From assembly GCF_016802725.1 (NCBI RefSeq), contig NC_052666.1, positions 13,037,375 to 13,101,374 of the forward strand: a DNA stretch of 64,000 bases, given 5' to 3'. A program made the position numbers and the translations under genes. Under the pieces are notes generated by a model. That model was not told where the DNA came from and did no database searches. It was given only the letters and a program-made list of their open reading frames with translations. The stretch comes from Solenopsis invicta (lineage: Eukaryota > Arthropoda > Insecta > Hymenoptera > Formicidae). Position 1 is the stretch's first letter; every line of letters begins with the position of its first letter. This document shows, piece by piece, positions 1 through 9,144 of the stretch.

Positions 1-165
1 TAGATTCGGCCGACGATGATTTAATCCAACATAATTCGGTCATCATTTCGGCCATCAATTTGGCCATAAATTCGGCCATAAATTCGGCCATAAATTTGGC
101 CATCAATTCGGCCATAAATTCGGCCATAAATTTGGCCATAAATTCGGCCATAAATTCGGCCGAAG
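1..165. repeat. 12-bp minisatellite
   Basis: About eleven degenerate tandem copies of a 12-bp unit close to AAATTCGGCCAT run from the window start to about 165. On the minus strand the unit reads as a 4-residue repeat. It abuts the truncated 3' side of the R1-like ORF2 fragment. A similar word recurs at 1621-1638 beside the R1-like ORF1, so the array may have grown from sequence belonging to that element. Confidence 0.85.
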
Positions 166-508
166 GTAAGGACTGAGGATGTCGCTCTCCATGCCATCCA
201 GAGCCGCCTCGAACTCCTCCCTGCTCATGCTAGGGGGGAAGTAACAGCCCAGGACATCGATGGGTCCGCACTCGACCATTACGAAGCCCTCACCGGCCGA
301 CACTGGGAGCATCGGCGGAGCGCCATCAATATGTTGGCTGGCCATCGCTACCTTTTCCGAGGAGTCCCCAGTTGGGGTTGTCCTCGGGGATCTTATACGG
401 ATCGGCGACGATGGCCAGCCCGCCACCTGCCTCCGCCAGGCACTGCACAAGCATATCTTGTGCAGCCCTGGCATGGTTCAGGTTGGCCTGGAGGAGCCTA
501 CGAGGCAT
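166..508 (-). pseudogene. R1-clade non-LTR retrotransposon ORF2, endonuclease N-terminus (fragment)
   Basis: The start (minus strand from 508) reads LQANLNHARAAQDML then AIVADPYKIP, the N-terminal pattern of the APE-type endonuclease of R1/TRAS-like elements (established family knowledge). The frame shifts near 350 and the same protein continues in another frame as far as DVLGCYFPPSMSREEF before ending in the 12-bp minisatellite. Most of the endonuclease and all of the reverse transcriptase are missing. ORF2 begins about 11 nt before the ORF1 stop, the usual overlapping arrangement. Clearly a dead fragment; the clade call is by motif only. Confidence 0.7.
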
Positions 509-1340
509 TACTCGATTGCTCTCGAGGCTCCTCCACCTCCTTCATTTCGACCCAGTTTTCTGCGGTCGTCTCTATTACTCTCCTCTCCCTTTGCGGGAGA
601 GCAGATTCAGTCTCTGCCTCTGTTATGGGGGCCACGATCTGGGGTAGGGTCGACGTTGTTGTTGTCGGCCCTCCCTCTTTACGGCCCCCTGTGCTCAGGG
701 GTGCCTTTTGCACTTTGTTGGCTAGGCACCCCTTTGCACCAGTACGGTGTTCGGCGGGCTTGCCGGCATCTTTACATACTGGGCAGCCCGCCTTCTCTTT
801 GCAGGCCTTGGCCAAATGGCTAATGTCGCCACATTTGTAGCAGGAGCCGGATCTATCGACCCGGCTGCTGCATTTAGCCTGAACGTGTCCCAGGGCTAGG
901 CACCTGTGGCACTGCAGGCCCCGCGAGGGGAGCAGTACCGCGCGGCAGCTCGACCATCCCACCCGGATTCGGGGGGCGGCCAGAGCTACCTTGCTTCACG
1001 GGGCAACGCACTCAACATGTGCCCAGCCCGTTGGGAGCCTCGCGGATGTCCCCCACTTTAATGTTGTGGGGAGAACATCCATCTTAGACGGTCGAGCAAC
1101 TTTAACGTCGTCTCTGTTGGCAAGTGTAGCCCTGATACCATCGGCCTTGGTGCCGTTTTCGGCGCCCCTGACCTCAAGTATCAGGGCTCCCGTTACTGCA
1201 CGGCGTGGGCGCAGGTCCTCAATCCCGAGGATGGTGAGATCTACCTTCTCCCTCGCGGTCTTAAAGACCTGCGCATACGCTTCCGGGTCGGCGCAGGTGA
1301 CCGTCACTGCCGCCGTAGTCGGTGGCCTGATCTTGGCCAC
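498..1340 (-). pseudogene. R1-clade ORF1 (Gag-like) with three zinc knuckles
   Basis: One minus-strand frame runs from 1340 to 498 with a single in-frame TGA near 996. Its C-terminal half has three Cys/His knuckles: CHRCLALGHVQAKC, CYKCGDISHLAKAC and a longer third knuckle beginning CPVC. This is the ORF1 nucleocapsid-like arrangement of R1/Jockey-type non-LTR elements, which binds element RNA. The N-terminal part carries the KVDLTILGIEDLRPR region common in these ORF1s. The frame runs upstream into a 24-bp minisatellite. The single stop and the truncated ORF2 make it non-functional. Confidence 0.72.
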
Positions 1341-1353
1341 CTTAGCCGACCCT

Positions 1354-1590
1354 TGACGAAGGATCCGACGAAGGGCCCGCCAACGGTTCCGACGAAGGGC
1401 CCGCCAACGGTTCCGACGAAGGGCCCGCCAACGGTTTCGACGAAGGGCCCGCCAACGGTTCCGACGAAGGGCCCGCCAACGGTTCCGACGAAGGGCCCGC
1501 CAACAGTTCCGACGAAGAACCCGCCAACGGTTCCGACGAAGGGCCCGCCAACGGTTCCGACGATGGGCCCGCCAACGGCCCTGTGAGGGC
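1354..1590. repeat. 24-bp GC-rich minisatellite
   Basis: About ten tandem copies of a 24-bp unit containing CGACGAAGGGCCCGCC. Because 24 is divisible by three, every frame encodes an 8-residue repeat (GGPFVGTV or AGPSSEPL on minus, KGPPTVPT on plus). It lies just upstream of, and open into, the R1-like ORF1, so it may have expanded within the ORF1 N-terminus. The overlapping repeat ORFs are not evidence of separate genes. Confidence 0.9.
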
Positions 1591-1699
1591 CCGCCAATAC
1601 TTCCGATGATTCAATTGCATCTAATTCGGCCATAAATTTGACCGAAAATGCAGATAAGGATTTTGTCCATAATTCGAAGGAAATTCCGGCCGAGGTGCC

Positions 1700-3237
1700 A
1701 ATATCTGTTTTAGATATGATTGGATGTTAGGAGGTAGTGCGGTAATAATTTAATAATACGAAGTCGAGTGTGCTTTTAGTCGGTTCAGTTTAATTCTTAT
1801 GATGTCCGAGTTACATGACACGACGCGTTGAGTTTGAAGGCTACTTGGCGAGAGAGAGCGTTTCCTCTCTCGCCCGCTTTATATCAGCTTCGGCTGACCG
1901 TTTGGTCCGCAGATTTGAAGCTGTTTGTTATTTTCTGTGTTTGTGATTCTCCTCTATTCTACATGTTTTTCTACCGTGTTTCTTGCTATCTCAGCATGTT
2001 TATCTCAACTGACGAATATTATTGCTAATCGTTGCCCTGAATAATAAAGTTTTAAAATTTTCGGGCATGTGGCGAACGGTCGCCACACTGTAACAAAAAT
2101 TTATATTTTAAATATCTATAGCGCTAAAAGTTTTCAAGCGCTTCAATCAAATATCGATAATATATTCCGAACAGTTTTAGTTTGGCTTATTTTTTTTCTA
2201 AAAGGTGGCAGCCATGTAACTAAACGGAGAAGTGTTCGGCACTCATTATTTAAGGCTGTGTTACATTTTTACTGACACTGCAGTAAATGTGACGTCATGA
2301 CAGTACACTGTCACAATTGCTCCGGTATTACTGTATTACTGCTAGCACTGCTACAGCGTCGTATTTCGGAACAGCAATGCAGCAGCCATATTGCACTGTT
2401 GCTACCTTGTCACCGCCGCCACCCTGACTTGCCTTACCCGAGCTTAAAAAAACTGCAGGCGAAAAGTGTGGTTCAGAGCAAAAATGGAACTAGCCGTGAT
2501 GACTCCGAGAAAATACGGAAGGCGCATGAACTTGAGACACATCGAGGCGACGGGAATACAAACCCGTCAACGCCGAGACAACCAACAACACCAAGAAGCG
2601 ACGTACCACCTACGCCGGAACAAATCATCTGTAGACGTCACGACAGGGCGAACAGCGTACCCTAGATAAAATAACTCACTTCTCGTTTTTGCGACTCGAG
2701 CAGTCATTTTTGATTTGGCTCGCCAACCAAAGCCTAATACGATATATTACGACTTAATTAGTCATCCCAACGTTAGCTCGCCAACCTATTAATTAAATAT
2801 AATATTTCATATTATTTTATTTTGTAATTCAATCTAATTAGTCGATTTATGTTGGTACGTTACCCAACAATCTTATTTTCTATTTCATTTTCTTTACTAA
2901 TACAATTAATTTATTTCGTATGACTTAAGTTGTCATTCAATTTATTGGCACGCCAACTAATTATATAATATTTATATACTCATTATCAGCATCGGTATAA
3001 AACCGAATATTAATCATTAAAGTCAGATTGTACAGCGATACATGACTTTGCTGCACACAGTGAACACTAATATCAAAGCATTAATCAAGCGCGTTAAAGA
3101 TTTATTTATTTTATTTTATTTTATTTTATTTTATTTTTGCGATCATTATATCGATTAAAATTAAGCGTTCGAGTATGATTATATATTTCATAAATTTGCA
3201 AATAGGTGAGATGGGAATGCGGCTCGCCAACCATTTA

Positions 3238-3240
<3 letters not shown>
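1700..3240. other. No recognisable gene; AT-rich sequence with simple repeats
   Basis: I see no domain here. The short plus-strand ORFs (for example 2297-2665) have no recognisable motif. The word CTCGCCAACC or a close variant recurs near 2720, 2775, 2950 and 3225, suggesting decayed repeat sequence. A (TTTTA)n microsatellite lies at about 3101-3137. Confidence 0.5.

Positions 3241-3241
<1 letters not shown>

Positions 3242-3279
<38 letters not shown>
3242..3279. repeat. (TA)n microsatellite at a transposon insertion site
   Basis: A pure TA run ends exactly where the CAGGGTG terminus of the next element begins. Elements that target TA dinucleotides are expected to land in such tracts. Confidence 0.9.
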
Positions 3280-3282
<3 letters not shown>

Positions 3283-3668
3283 GGTGTCCGTCCATAAATG
3301 TCCGAGCAAATATCTCGTAACTGGTTGAAGTTAGAAGAAAGTTTAATAAGGAAAATTTACATGGTTTTTAGTCGGCTACAAAATGCACGTAAAGAAATTT
3401 TTTTTACTCGTCACCTTTTTGAGTTATGAAGGTCAATGTAGGTTTTTTAAATGGGTACCTATAATTTTTTTTGCATATTTACATAGTAGAGGTAATTTTC
3501 AATCAAAATTATATTAGGAAAAAAATTGCTACGACGCATCGTTTACGAGATAATCGGCATGCAAAGTATTAAAGTAATAATTTGGATCGAGTATTGTTGA
3601 ACAAATTTGGAATATCAAATAGGTTGAGAAAGTAAACATTGTTTTTTCATGAAATATTTATTAACAAA

Positions 3669-5141
3669 TTAATTAAGAAATGGTTCGAAAGTGTTACCAT
3701 CATGATCGATACAGCATTCAACGCATTTTATAATGTTTCTTATTGTTAACTGCAGCATTTCTGTTGTAATACTTTCAACAGCTCTAGTGATTTTATGTCG
3801 TAAATCTTCTTCATTTTCAGGAATAGTTACATAAACAATATCCTTAATATACCCCCAAAGGAAAAAATCGCAAGGTGTCAAGTCCGGAGATCTCGGTGGC
3901 CATCGTACAGGACCATTAGTACCCATCCAACAATTAGGAAATCTATTATTTAAAAAGTTAATTACAGCACGTGTATTGTGTGCTGGAGCACCATCTTGTT
4001 GAAAAATAATATTTCGAAAAACTGATAATGGAAGATCGCGTAAATAATCTGAGAAAGTTGTTTGCAAGAATTCCAAGTATTTGTCACCATTAAGATGACC
4101 ATGGAAAAAGAAAGGTCCAATAATTTTTGTTCCGATGATTCCGCACCATACGTTCACCGAAAATCTGCGTTGGAAACCTTTATCTCTTTTCGCATGTGGA
4201 TTCACAACGGACCAAGTATACACGTTATGTCGATTTTCCATACCACAATTAGAAAAATAAGATTCATCAGACCATAATATTTTATTAAGAAAACCAAAGT
4301 CAGTGCGATAATTAACTCGAAGACAGTGGCAGAACATTAATCGGCGATCTGCATCTCCTTCATGTAAAGCTTGTACTAAATTATCACGAAACGGTTTGAA
4401 TTTGAATTTTTTTAGTACAGCGTGTACGTAATTTTTCGATAATTCTAAATTACGTGCTACTGTTCTTGTTGCGTAGGGATCGTTGGTTGACCAGGGTTCG
4501 GCGAATTGACACAAATAGAACTCGATTGCGTAGAATGTGGAGAATTTATTGATGAATAGATGTTCGTATATACATGAAGAGACTACGGTCTCTCCTTGTT
4601 TCAACGTTTGTAAAGAAGACTTGGCTTCTTGTATTGCTAACGATATTTCGATGCACTGGAGACTCGGCTCCTATGTCAGTACTGACTATTGCTACAAAGG
4701 GAAGCTATCTGATCTCTGACGCTTCTTAACCCATATTTATATGGATCCGCGATCCTCGCGTGGGCCAATCGTTATTGTTTCGACGTCGCGTCTCGATTGG
4801 CCGACGGCGACCAATCGAGACATGATCCGTCACGCTCGCTCGGCGAGCTTAGCGAAGGATCTCGACGGAACAGTTCTTATGGATGTACGTCTGTTTTCAA
4901 TAAAACTTAATAGCACACTTGTCTCTTTTTCTTCATCTGTTTTGATTGTACGTCGTTGTCTTGTTAGCGATCCTGTTTGACGCAATTGATCTTCAATTCG
5001 TCGAAATGTACGATTATTTGGTATTCTTCGTTCTGGATATTTTTGTTGATAAAGTAATCGTGCTTCATTTTCATTACGCATACTTAAATACCAGATCTCG
5101 AGCATATCACACTTTTCCGTTATTGTAAACATTGTTCTCAC
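3669..5141 (-). pseudogene. Tc1/mariner-like transposase, split by a solo LTR
   Basis: The N-terminal part (5141 to about 4878) begins MRTMFTITEKCD and carries the DNA-binding region. The C-terminal part runs to 3669. The catalytic triad is visible as WSDES, IFQQDGAPAH and LTPCDFFLWG; I count 41 residues between the last two Asp, unlike the 34 of classic mariner and closer to DD41D 'rosa-like' groups. The only break I see is the LTR at 4467-4872, inserted between IRT and VARNL. Without it the frame continues, giving roughly 350 residues, normal for the family. It would cut and paste DNA at TA sites in the nucleus. As it stands it is inactive. Confidence 0.85.
4467..4872 (-). mobile_element. 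Solo LTR (406 bp) inserted in the transposase
   Basis: Read on minus it begins TGTT and ends AACA, flanked by a perfect 5-bp duplication AGAAC (plus-strand GTTCT at 4462-4466 and 4873-4877). Internally it has CCAAT-type boxes within an 11-bp inverted repeat (GTCTCGATTGG...CCAATCGAGAC), a TATATAAATAT box and an AATAAA signal downstream, which is ordinary LTR promoter and polyadenylation layout. No internal retroelement sequence is left, so it is the product of LTR-LTR recombination. The superfamily is uncertain, since 5-bp duplications occur in several. Confidence 0.85.
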
Positions 5142-5297
5142 GCGCTCGTATGTAGACGATTGACTAACAGACTCATACTACCCTGTAATTCATATTACGT
5201 GCTATACAAATACTTTATTTACAAATCAAACAGTCGTGTATTTTGAAAAGTTGAAGGTCAGCGATCCTGTTCGATATAACAGACTTCATACGAGCGC

Positions 5298-5552
5298 GTG
5301 AGAACAATGTTTACAATTACGGAAAAGTGTGATATGCTCGAGATGTGGTATTACAACAGAAGTTGGGGGTATATTAAGGATATTGTTTATGCAACTATTC
5401 CTGAAAATGAAGAAGATTTACGACATAAAATCACTAGAGCTGTTGAAAGTATTATAACAGAAATGCTGCAGTTAACAATAAGAAACATTATAAACCGCGT
5501 TGAATGCTGTATCGATCATGATGGTAACACTTTCGAACCATTTCTTAATTAA
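5298..5552 (+). CDS. Internally deleted transposase derivative (84 aa)
   Basis: The first about 20 residues match the transposase start (MRTMFTITEKCDMLEMWY) and are joined in frame to the last about 62 residues, beginning WGYIKDIVYATIPENEED and ending TFEPFLN. All three catalytic Asp and most of the DNA-binding region are gone. It sits on plus, head-to-head with the full gene on minus, and its 3' half is part of the element's inverted arm. The open frame through the deletion junction could be chance or selected. By analogy with deleted P-element products it could interfere with transposition, but that is inference. Confidence 0.6.
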   Translation: MRTMFTITEKCDMLEMWYYNRSWGYIKDIVYATIPENEEDLRHKITRAVESIITEMLQLTIRNIINRVECCIDHDGNTFEPFLN

Positions 5553-5955
5553 TTTGTTAATAAATATTTCATGAAAAAACAATGTTTACTTTCTCAACCT
5601 ATTTGATATTCCAAATTTGTTCAACAATACTCGATCCAAATTATTACTTTAATACTTTGCATGCCGATTATCTCGTAAACGATGCGTCGTAGCAATTTTT
5701 TTCCTAACATAATTTTGATTGAAAATTACCTCTACTATGTAAATATGCAAAAAAAATTATAGGTACCCATTTAAAAAACCTACATTGACCTTCATAACTC
5801 AAAAAGGTGACGAGTAAAAAAAATTTCTTTACGTGCATTTTGTAGCCGACTAAAAACCATGTAAATTTTCCTTATTAAACTTTCTTCTAACTTCAACCAG
5901 TTACGAGATATTTGCTCGGACATTTATGGACGGACACCCTGTATATATATATGAA

Positions 5956-8472
5956 ATTATAATCCGGAACGTAGATTTTTTTTGGTTTTCTTTTGGTTAG
6001 ATTTTACCTCAGTTTGAGATTAAGGCAGCTGTCATCAGTCGTAGCTCTGAAACGTGTGATAACACGTCCAGATGTACAATTTATTTATACAGGCAAAAGG
6101 AGACATTTTGGGAGTATATTTAATTATGTGATCGATAAGCAGTGAATTTAGAAAAATCTAATAGTGTTTTATTGAAGTAAAAGGAGTATTGACATGCGTG
6201 ATTGAGCTTGGCGTGGGGTAAAATAAACAGTGACGCAAGTGCGATTGTTGAACTAAATATATATTTATTATGTGTGTATATGTAGAATTATTTTTATAAT
6301 TACATGGTTATTGTAATGTTGTCGCACCGTACTGTCTCATAGGCGGGACAATAATTACAAACCCGGAGGGGGTCCTCTTTACCTGAAATTGAGTTTTCAC
6401 GTCTTCGGTGATGCGGGGCAACCGGCGGTACGACGATGGCTTGTCGGTGCTTTTTGGCTTCCGTGCCGCAATTGACAACGGTAAAGGACGCGTGGGTACC
6501 CGAGTGGGGACGTTGCCCACGGGGTTGAAGATAGGGCGCCCTCCGGAGGTTATAACTCGTGGGTGGGGGCCACGATTTTGGAATCCTCTTTTTCTAATAC
6601 TAGAACCTCTTTCTAATACTTTTTCTAATAATTTCTAAACTAATGGTCCCGGGTCATTCTGCGTTGTCGGGGACCGCGTGGGTTCTGACATCGGGGAGTG
6701 CTCCGCTACCAAAGCCTCCTGCACTTCCTCCGGGGATGGCAAGAGACTTAGACACGAGGGCGGAAACACCGACGGATCGAACTTGCTAGGGGTGTGAAAC
6801 TTCCGCATTAATCAGCGGTAGAAACGCTTGCGCCCTCCAACGTAGGCGCGGTGGTCCTTGCGTTTGCCCATATTTTCTTGGAGATGAACATGATAGAATT
6901 ATTATTAGAGATTGCCAGGAGAAAGTATGAATGCGAGCTTGTATGGCTTACCGGCTTTCCTTGATAGAACGATAAGAAAGTGAGGTAGGACTCTATGCTA
7001 GTAATCTACAAATTATAAATAGATAAGTTATTAATTAATGGCAAAGAATATATTTTGAAAGAGACGAATCCGCTGCGTCGGGGAGGACACCCGTTAGCAC
7101 GCCTTTTTGAAGGTGGATATTATTTAGGGAAAGATTTTGAGTCACCGGGTAGAGAGACGGTGAATGCGTCGAGGAGTCGTGTTAGGGAGTCTTCCTCGAC
7201 GGGATAAGAGAGAAAGAGAGAAGGAAGCCGTCGAAGAGTCGCTTTCGCGAGTCTTCTCCAACGCTCGGATGAAAGGGAGGGAGACAGAGAAACGAGTGAG
7301 GTCACACTCAAACTAATGCTTGGTGTGGTTCAACCCTCTGAATCTTTGGTGGGAAGGAGAGAGAAGGAAAAAGGCGATTCAACCGGGGCCACCCCGAAGA
7401 CCAACGTCTTCATCGGGAGCAAACCCATCCGTCGTTGAGATCGTACCTGGACGTCTGCAGTTTGGCGGTTGCCGATGGCAGCGAGTCTCATTCGAGCAAC
7501 AAGACTGATCTGAATTTTGGAGCTCCGATTTCGCTCCTTATATAGGCAAAGATATGGGCAAGAGGTGTTGCGGGACGATTCCTCAGGTTTGCGGAAAATT
7601 CGGAGCGATAGTTTTTCGTAACGCATAATCCTTAGGAGCCCGCCTTGTTCAGCAACCGCGCGCTTTGCGCCTCTAGTTCGCGCGAGGCGCTTGTAGATGT
7701 TCCCGGGGTTTGCGATTCGCGGGGATACCGCATACCACACTTCGATGCGAAATCCAATACTTAGAAAATTAATATAAATTAATTTCTTTATAGGATTTCG
7801 ATTAGGCGTACATGGTACGATGGAGGACCATGTACCGAAGCGTTATGCAATGTTAAATATTAATATTTTATTGTTGCTATTACGGGGAGTTAGTTTTAAC
7901 AGGAAAAATTTCTATAATTCTTTTATGAATGTTATTTTTGGAATTATCGTAATTGAGAGTGTACGAGACAATAGCGCCACGCACACGCTATAGGTTTATG
8001 TATAAAAAGTTAAAGTTTTATTGTTATTAGTAAGAGATTGATTGATTCGAAGTCTTCTGGTATTTTTATTGGCCGTAATTTTAGAATGATCTTAATTTGA
8101 GTTGTATGGTGCAGTAGAAGCATGAAAGAATCACGCTTTGATAATTATAATTTTGCCGTTCCTAATATTTTATATTAAATTGGAAAGATGAATGGAATTC
8201 CATAGCGCGGAGCTTGATGATATTAGAGGGTGTCGCGAACCGAGGGGTCGGTGCGCACGATGTTTGTCTCGTGTCGATGGACGCTCGCGGGTGTTGCGCG
8301 TCGAGGGGGCGGCACCGCGATGTTGCGCATATAAAAGCCGTATGAGCGATATCGAATTATAATTTTGATGTAGGATTTACTTAATTGGTCGGAGGGTGTT
8401 CCCGATTCTTAATTAGGCTATTATCATTACGGATGGCGCGGGAAAATAAAAATTTTTTTTGCCAGACGTAAC
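5956..8472 (-). mobile_element. Element A: unclassified about 2.5 kb element related to 48.0-50.9 kb
   Basis: Read on minus it begins GTTACGTCTGGC and its far end resembles the mirror image (CCGGATTATAAT against CCGGCGGATCGTAAC in copy B). Shared with copy B are the start, a TATA-type promoter (CCTATATAAGG here) in mid-element, a small basic ORF beginning MGK, and a tail motif ACGACTGATGACAGCTGCC. A short inverted repeat TACATGGT...ACCATGTA lies at about 7809-7835. No reverse transcriptase, integrase or transposase is visible. It could be an LTR with an internal ORF or a non-autonomous element. The 5' boundary is clear, the other approximate. Confidence 0.55.
6308..6871 (-). pseudogene. Element A basic ORF of unknown function (two stops)
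   Basis: One minus frame from ATG at 6871 to 6308 (about 188 codons) is broken by two in-frame stops, one after KRFYR and one after NDPGPLV. It reads MGKRKDHRAYVGGRKRFYR, then KFDPSVFPP, and ends SGFVIIVPPMRQYGATTLQ. It aligns by eye with the intact ORF in element B (MGKKTHRGKRAGRRAF, then FDPSIF) in position, length, basic start and the FDPS[IV]F motif. I recognise no family. The very basic N-terminus suggests nucleic-acid binding, which is inference. Confidence 0.5.
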
Positions 8473-9009
8473 AATAATCATAATTCTATGATTGTAAGTT
8501 GAAAATAAATTGTATTTAACAGAAAAATTAACTCTCGCAATATCTTTTATTTCACCTAGTGGTCTTATATGCCACTTGTGTGTAAAACTGTTGGTTCTTA
8601 AATCTGGAAACTTTTATTATTTCTTTAATTTATATTATGCACACTAACCTACGCGTTAATGAGGTTGAGTAAATAAAGAAAGCAAAAGCGTTATTTTAAG
8701 TCTTACACGCCTGGGATCAATTCTCATTATGACAAGGCTCTCCGTTAAGCCGCTATATAAGTGCTATATAATGTAATAATTAAAATAAAGGAAGTAAATA
8801 ATGTAATTTTTACTTTGATTCGTATATAAGTTAACGAGATACCAAACGATATAAGAAATTGCTTAGCGATTAATTTACATGTTATGTAACTTTGAATATT
8901 TTTGTCATATAATATAGACGGTTCCCTAAATCTACTGATATACAATATATAAAGAGGAAGTTATAAACTCATAATCTTTATAATAATATAATGGTGTTTA
9001 AGTATAGTC
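8473..9009. other. AT-rich sequence, nothing recognised
   Basis: No ORF with a recognisable motif, no terminal repeats and no RNA gene seen. Confidence 0.5.
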
Positions 9010-9144
9010 TTAAAATTTAATTGTTCTGCGTTTGGGCAAATTGATCTCCATAAAGCCTCCAGATGGTGATGATTTCTGTTTTGAGTCCAGCCTCTCTGCT
9101 ACAATTCTTAGCTGTCTCGGGCTTTCACATGCTTTTAGTTTAGC
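9010..9144 (-). pseudogene. Short coding relic next to the polymerase fragment
   Basis: A minus-strand frame starts right after a splice-acceptor-like TTTCATTACAG and reads AKLKACESPRQLRIVAERL, then GGFMEINLPKRRTIKF and a stop. The composition looks coding and the end looks like a genuine C-terminus. I do not recognise it. Its position beside the Polinton-type fragment suggests a gene of the same element. Confidence 0.35.

Larger units (their letters stand above)
3280..5941. mobile_element. Tc1/mariner-superfamily element with about 578-bp inverted arms (element 1)
   Basis: The ends read CAGGGTGTCCGTCCATAA and its inverse, flanked by TA on both sides. The arms 3280-3857 and 5365-5941 are almost identical inverted copies; I noticed about one substitution in the outer 250 bp. 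Unlike a normal Tc1/mariner element, both outer ends are the 3' side of a transposase gene: a full gene on minus to the left and an internally deleted gene on plus to the right, head-to-head around 5154-5287. The two 5' coding starts (about 5090-5154 and 5287-5352) also form an inverted pair. A solo LTR interrupts the left gene. Confidence 0.85.

Noticed and set aside
1304..1633. Repeat-encoded ORFs on both strands (GGPFVGTV, KGPPTVPT)
   Set aside because: All frames of the 24-bp minisatellite are open because the unit is a multiple of three; this is not independent evidence of a protein.
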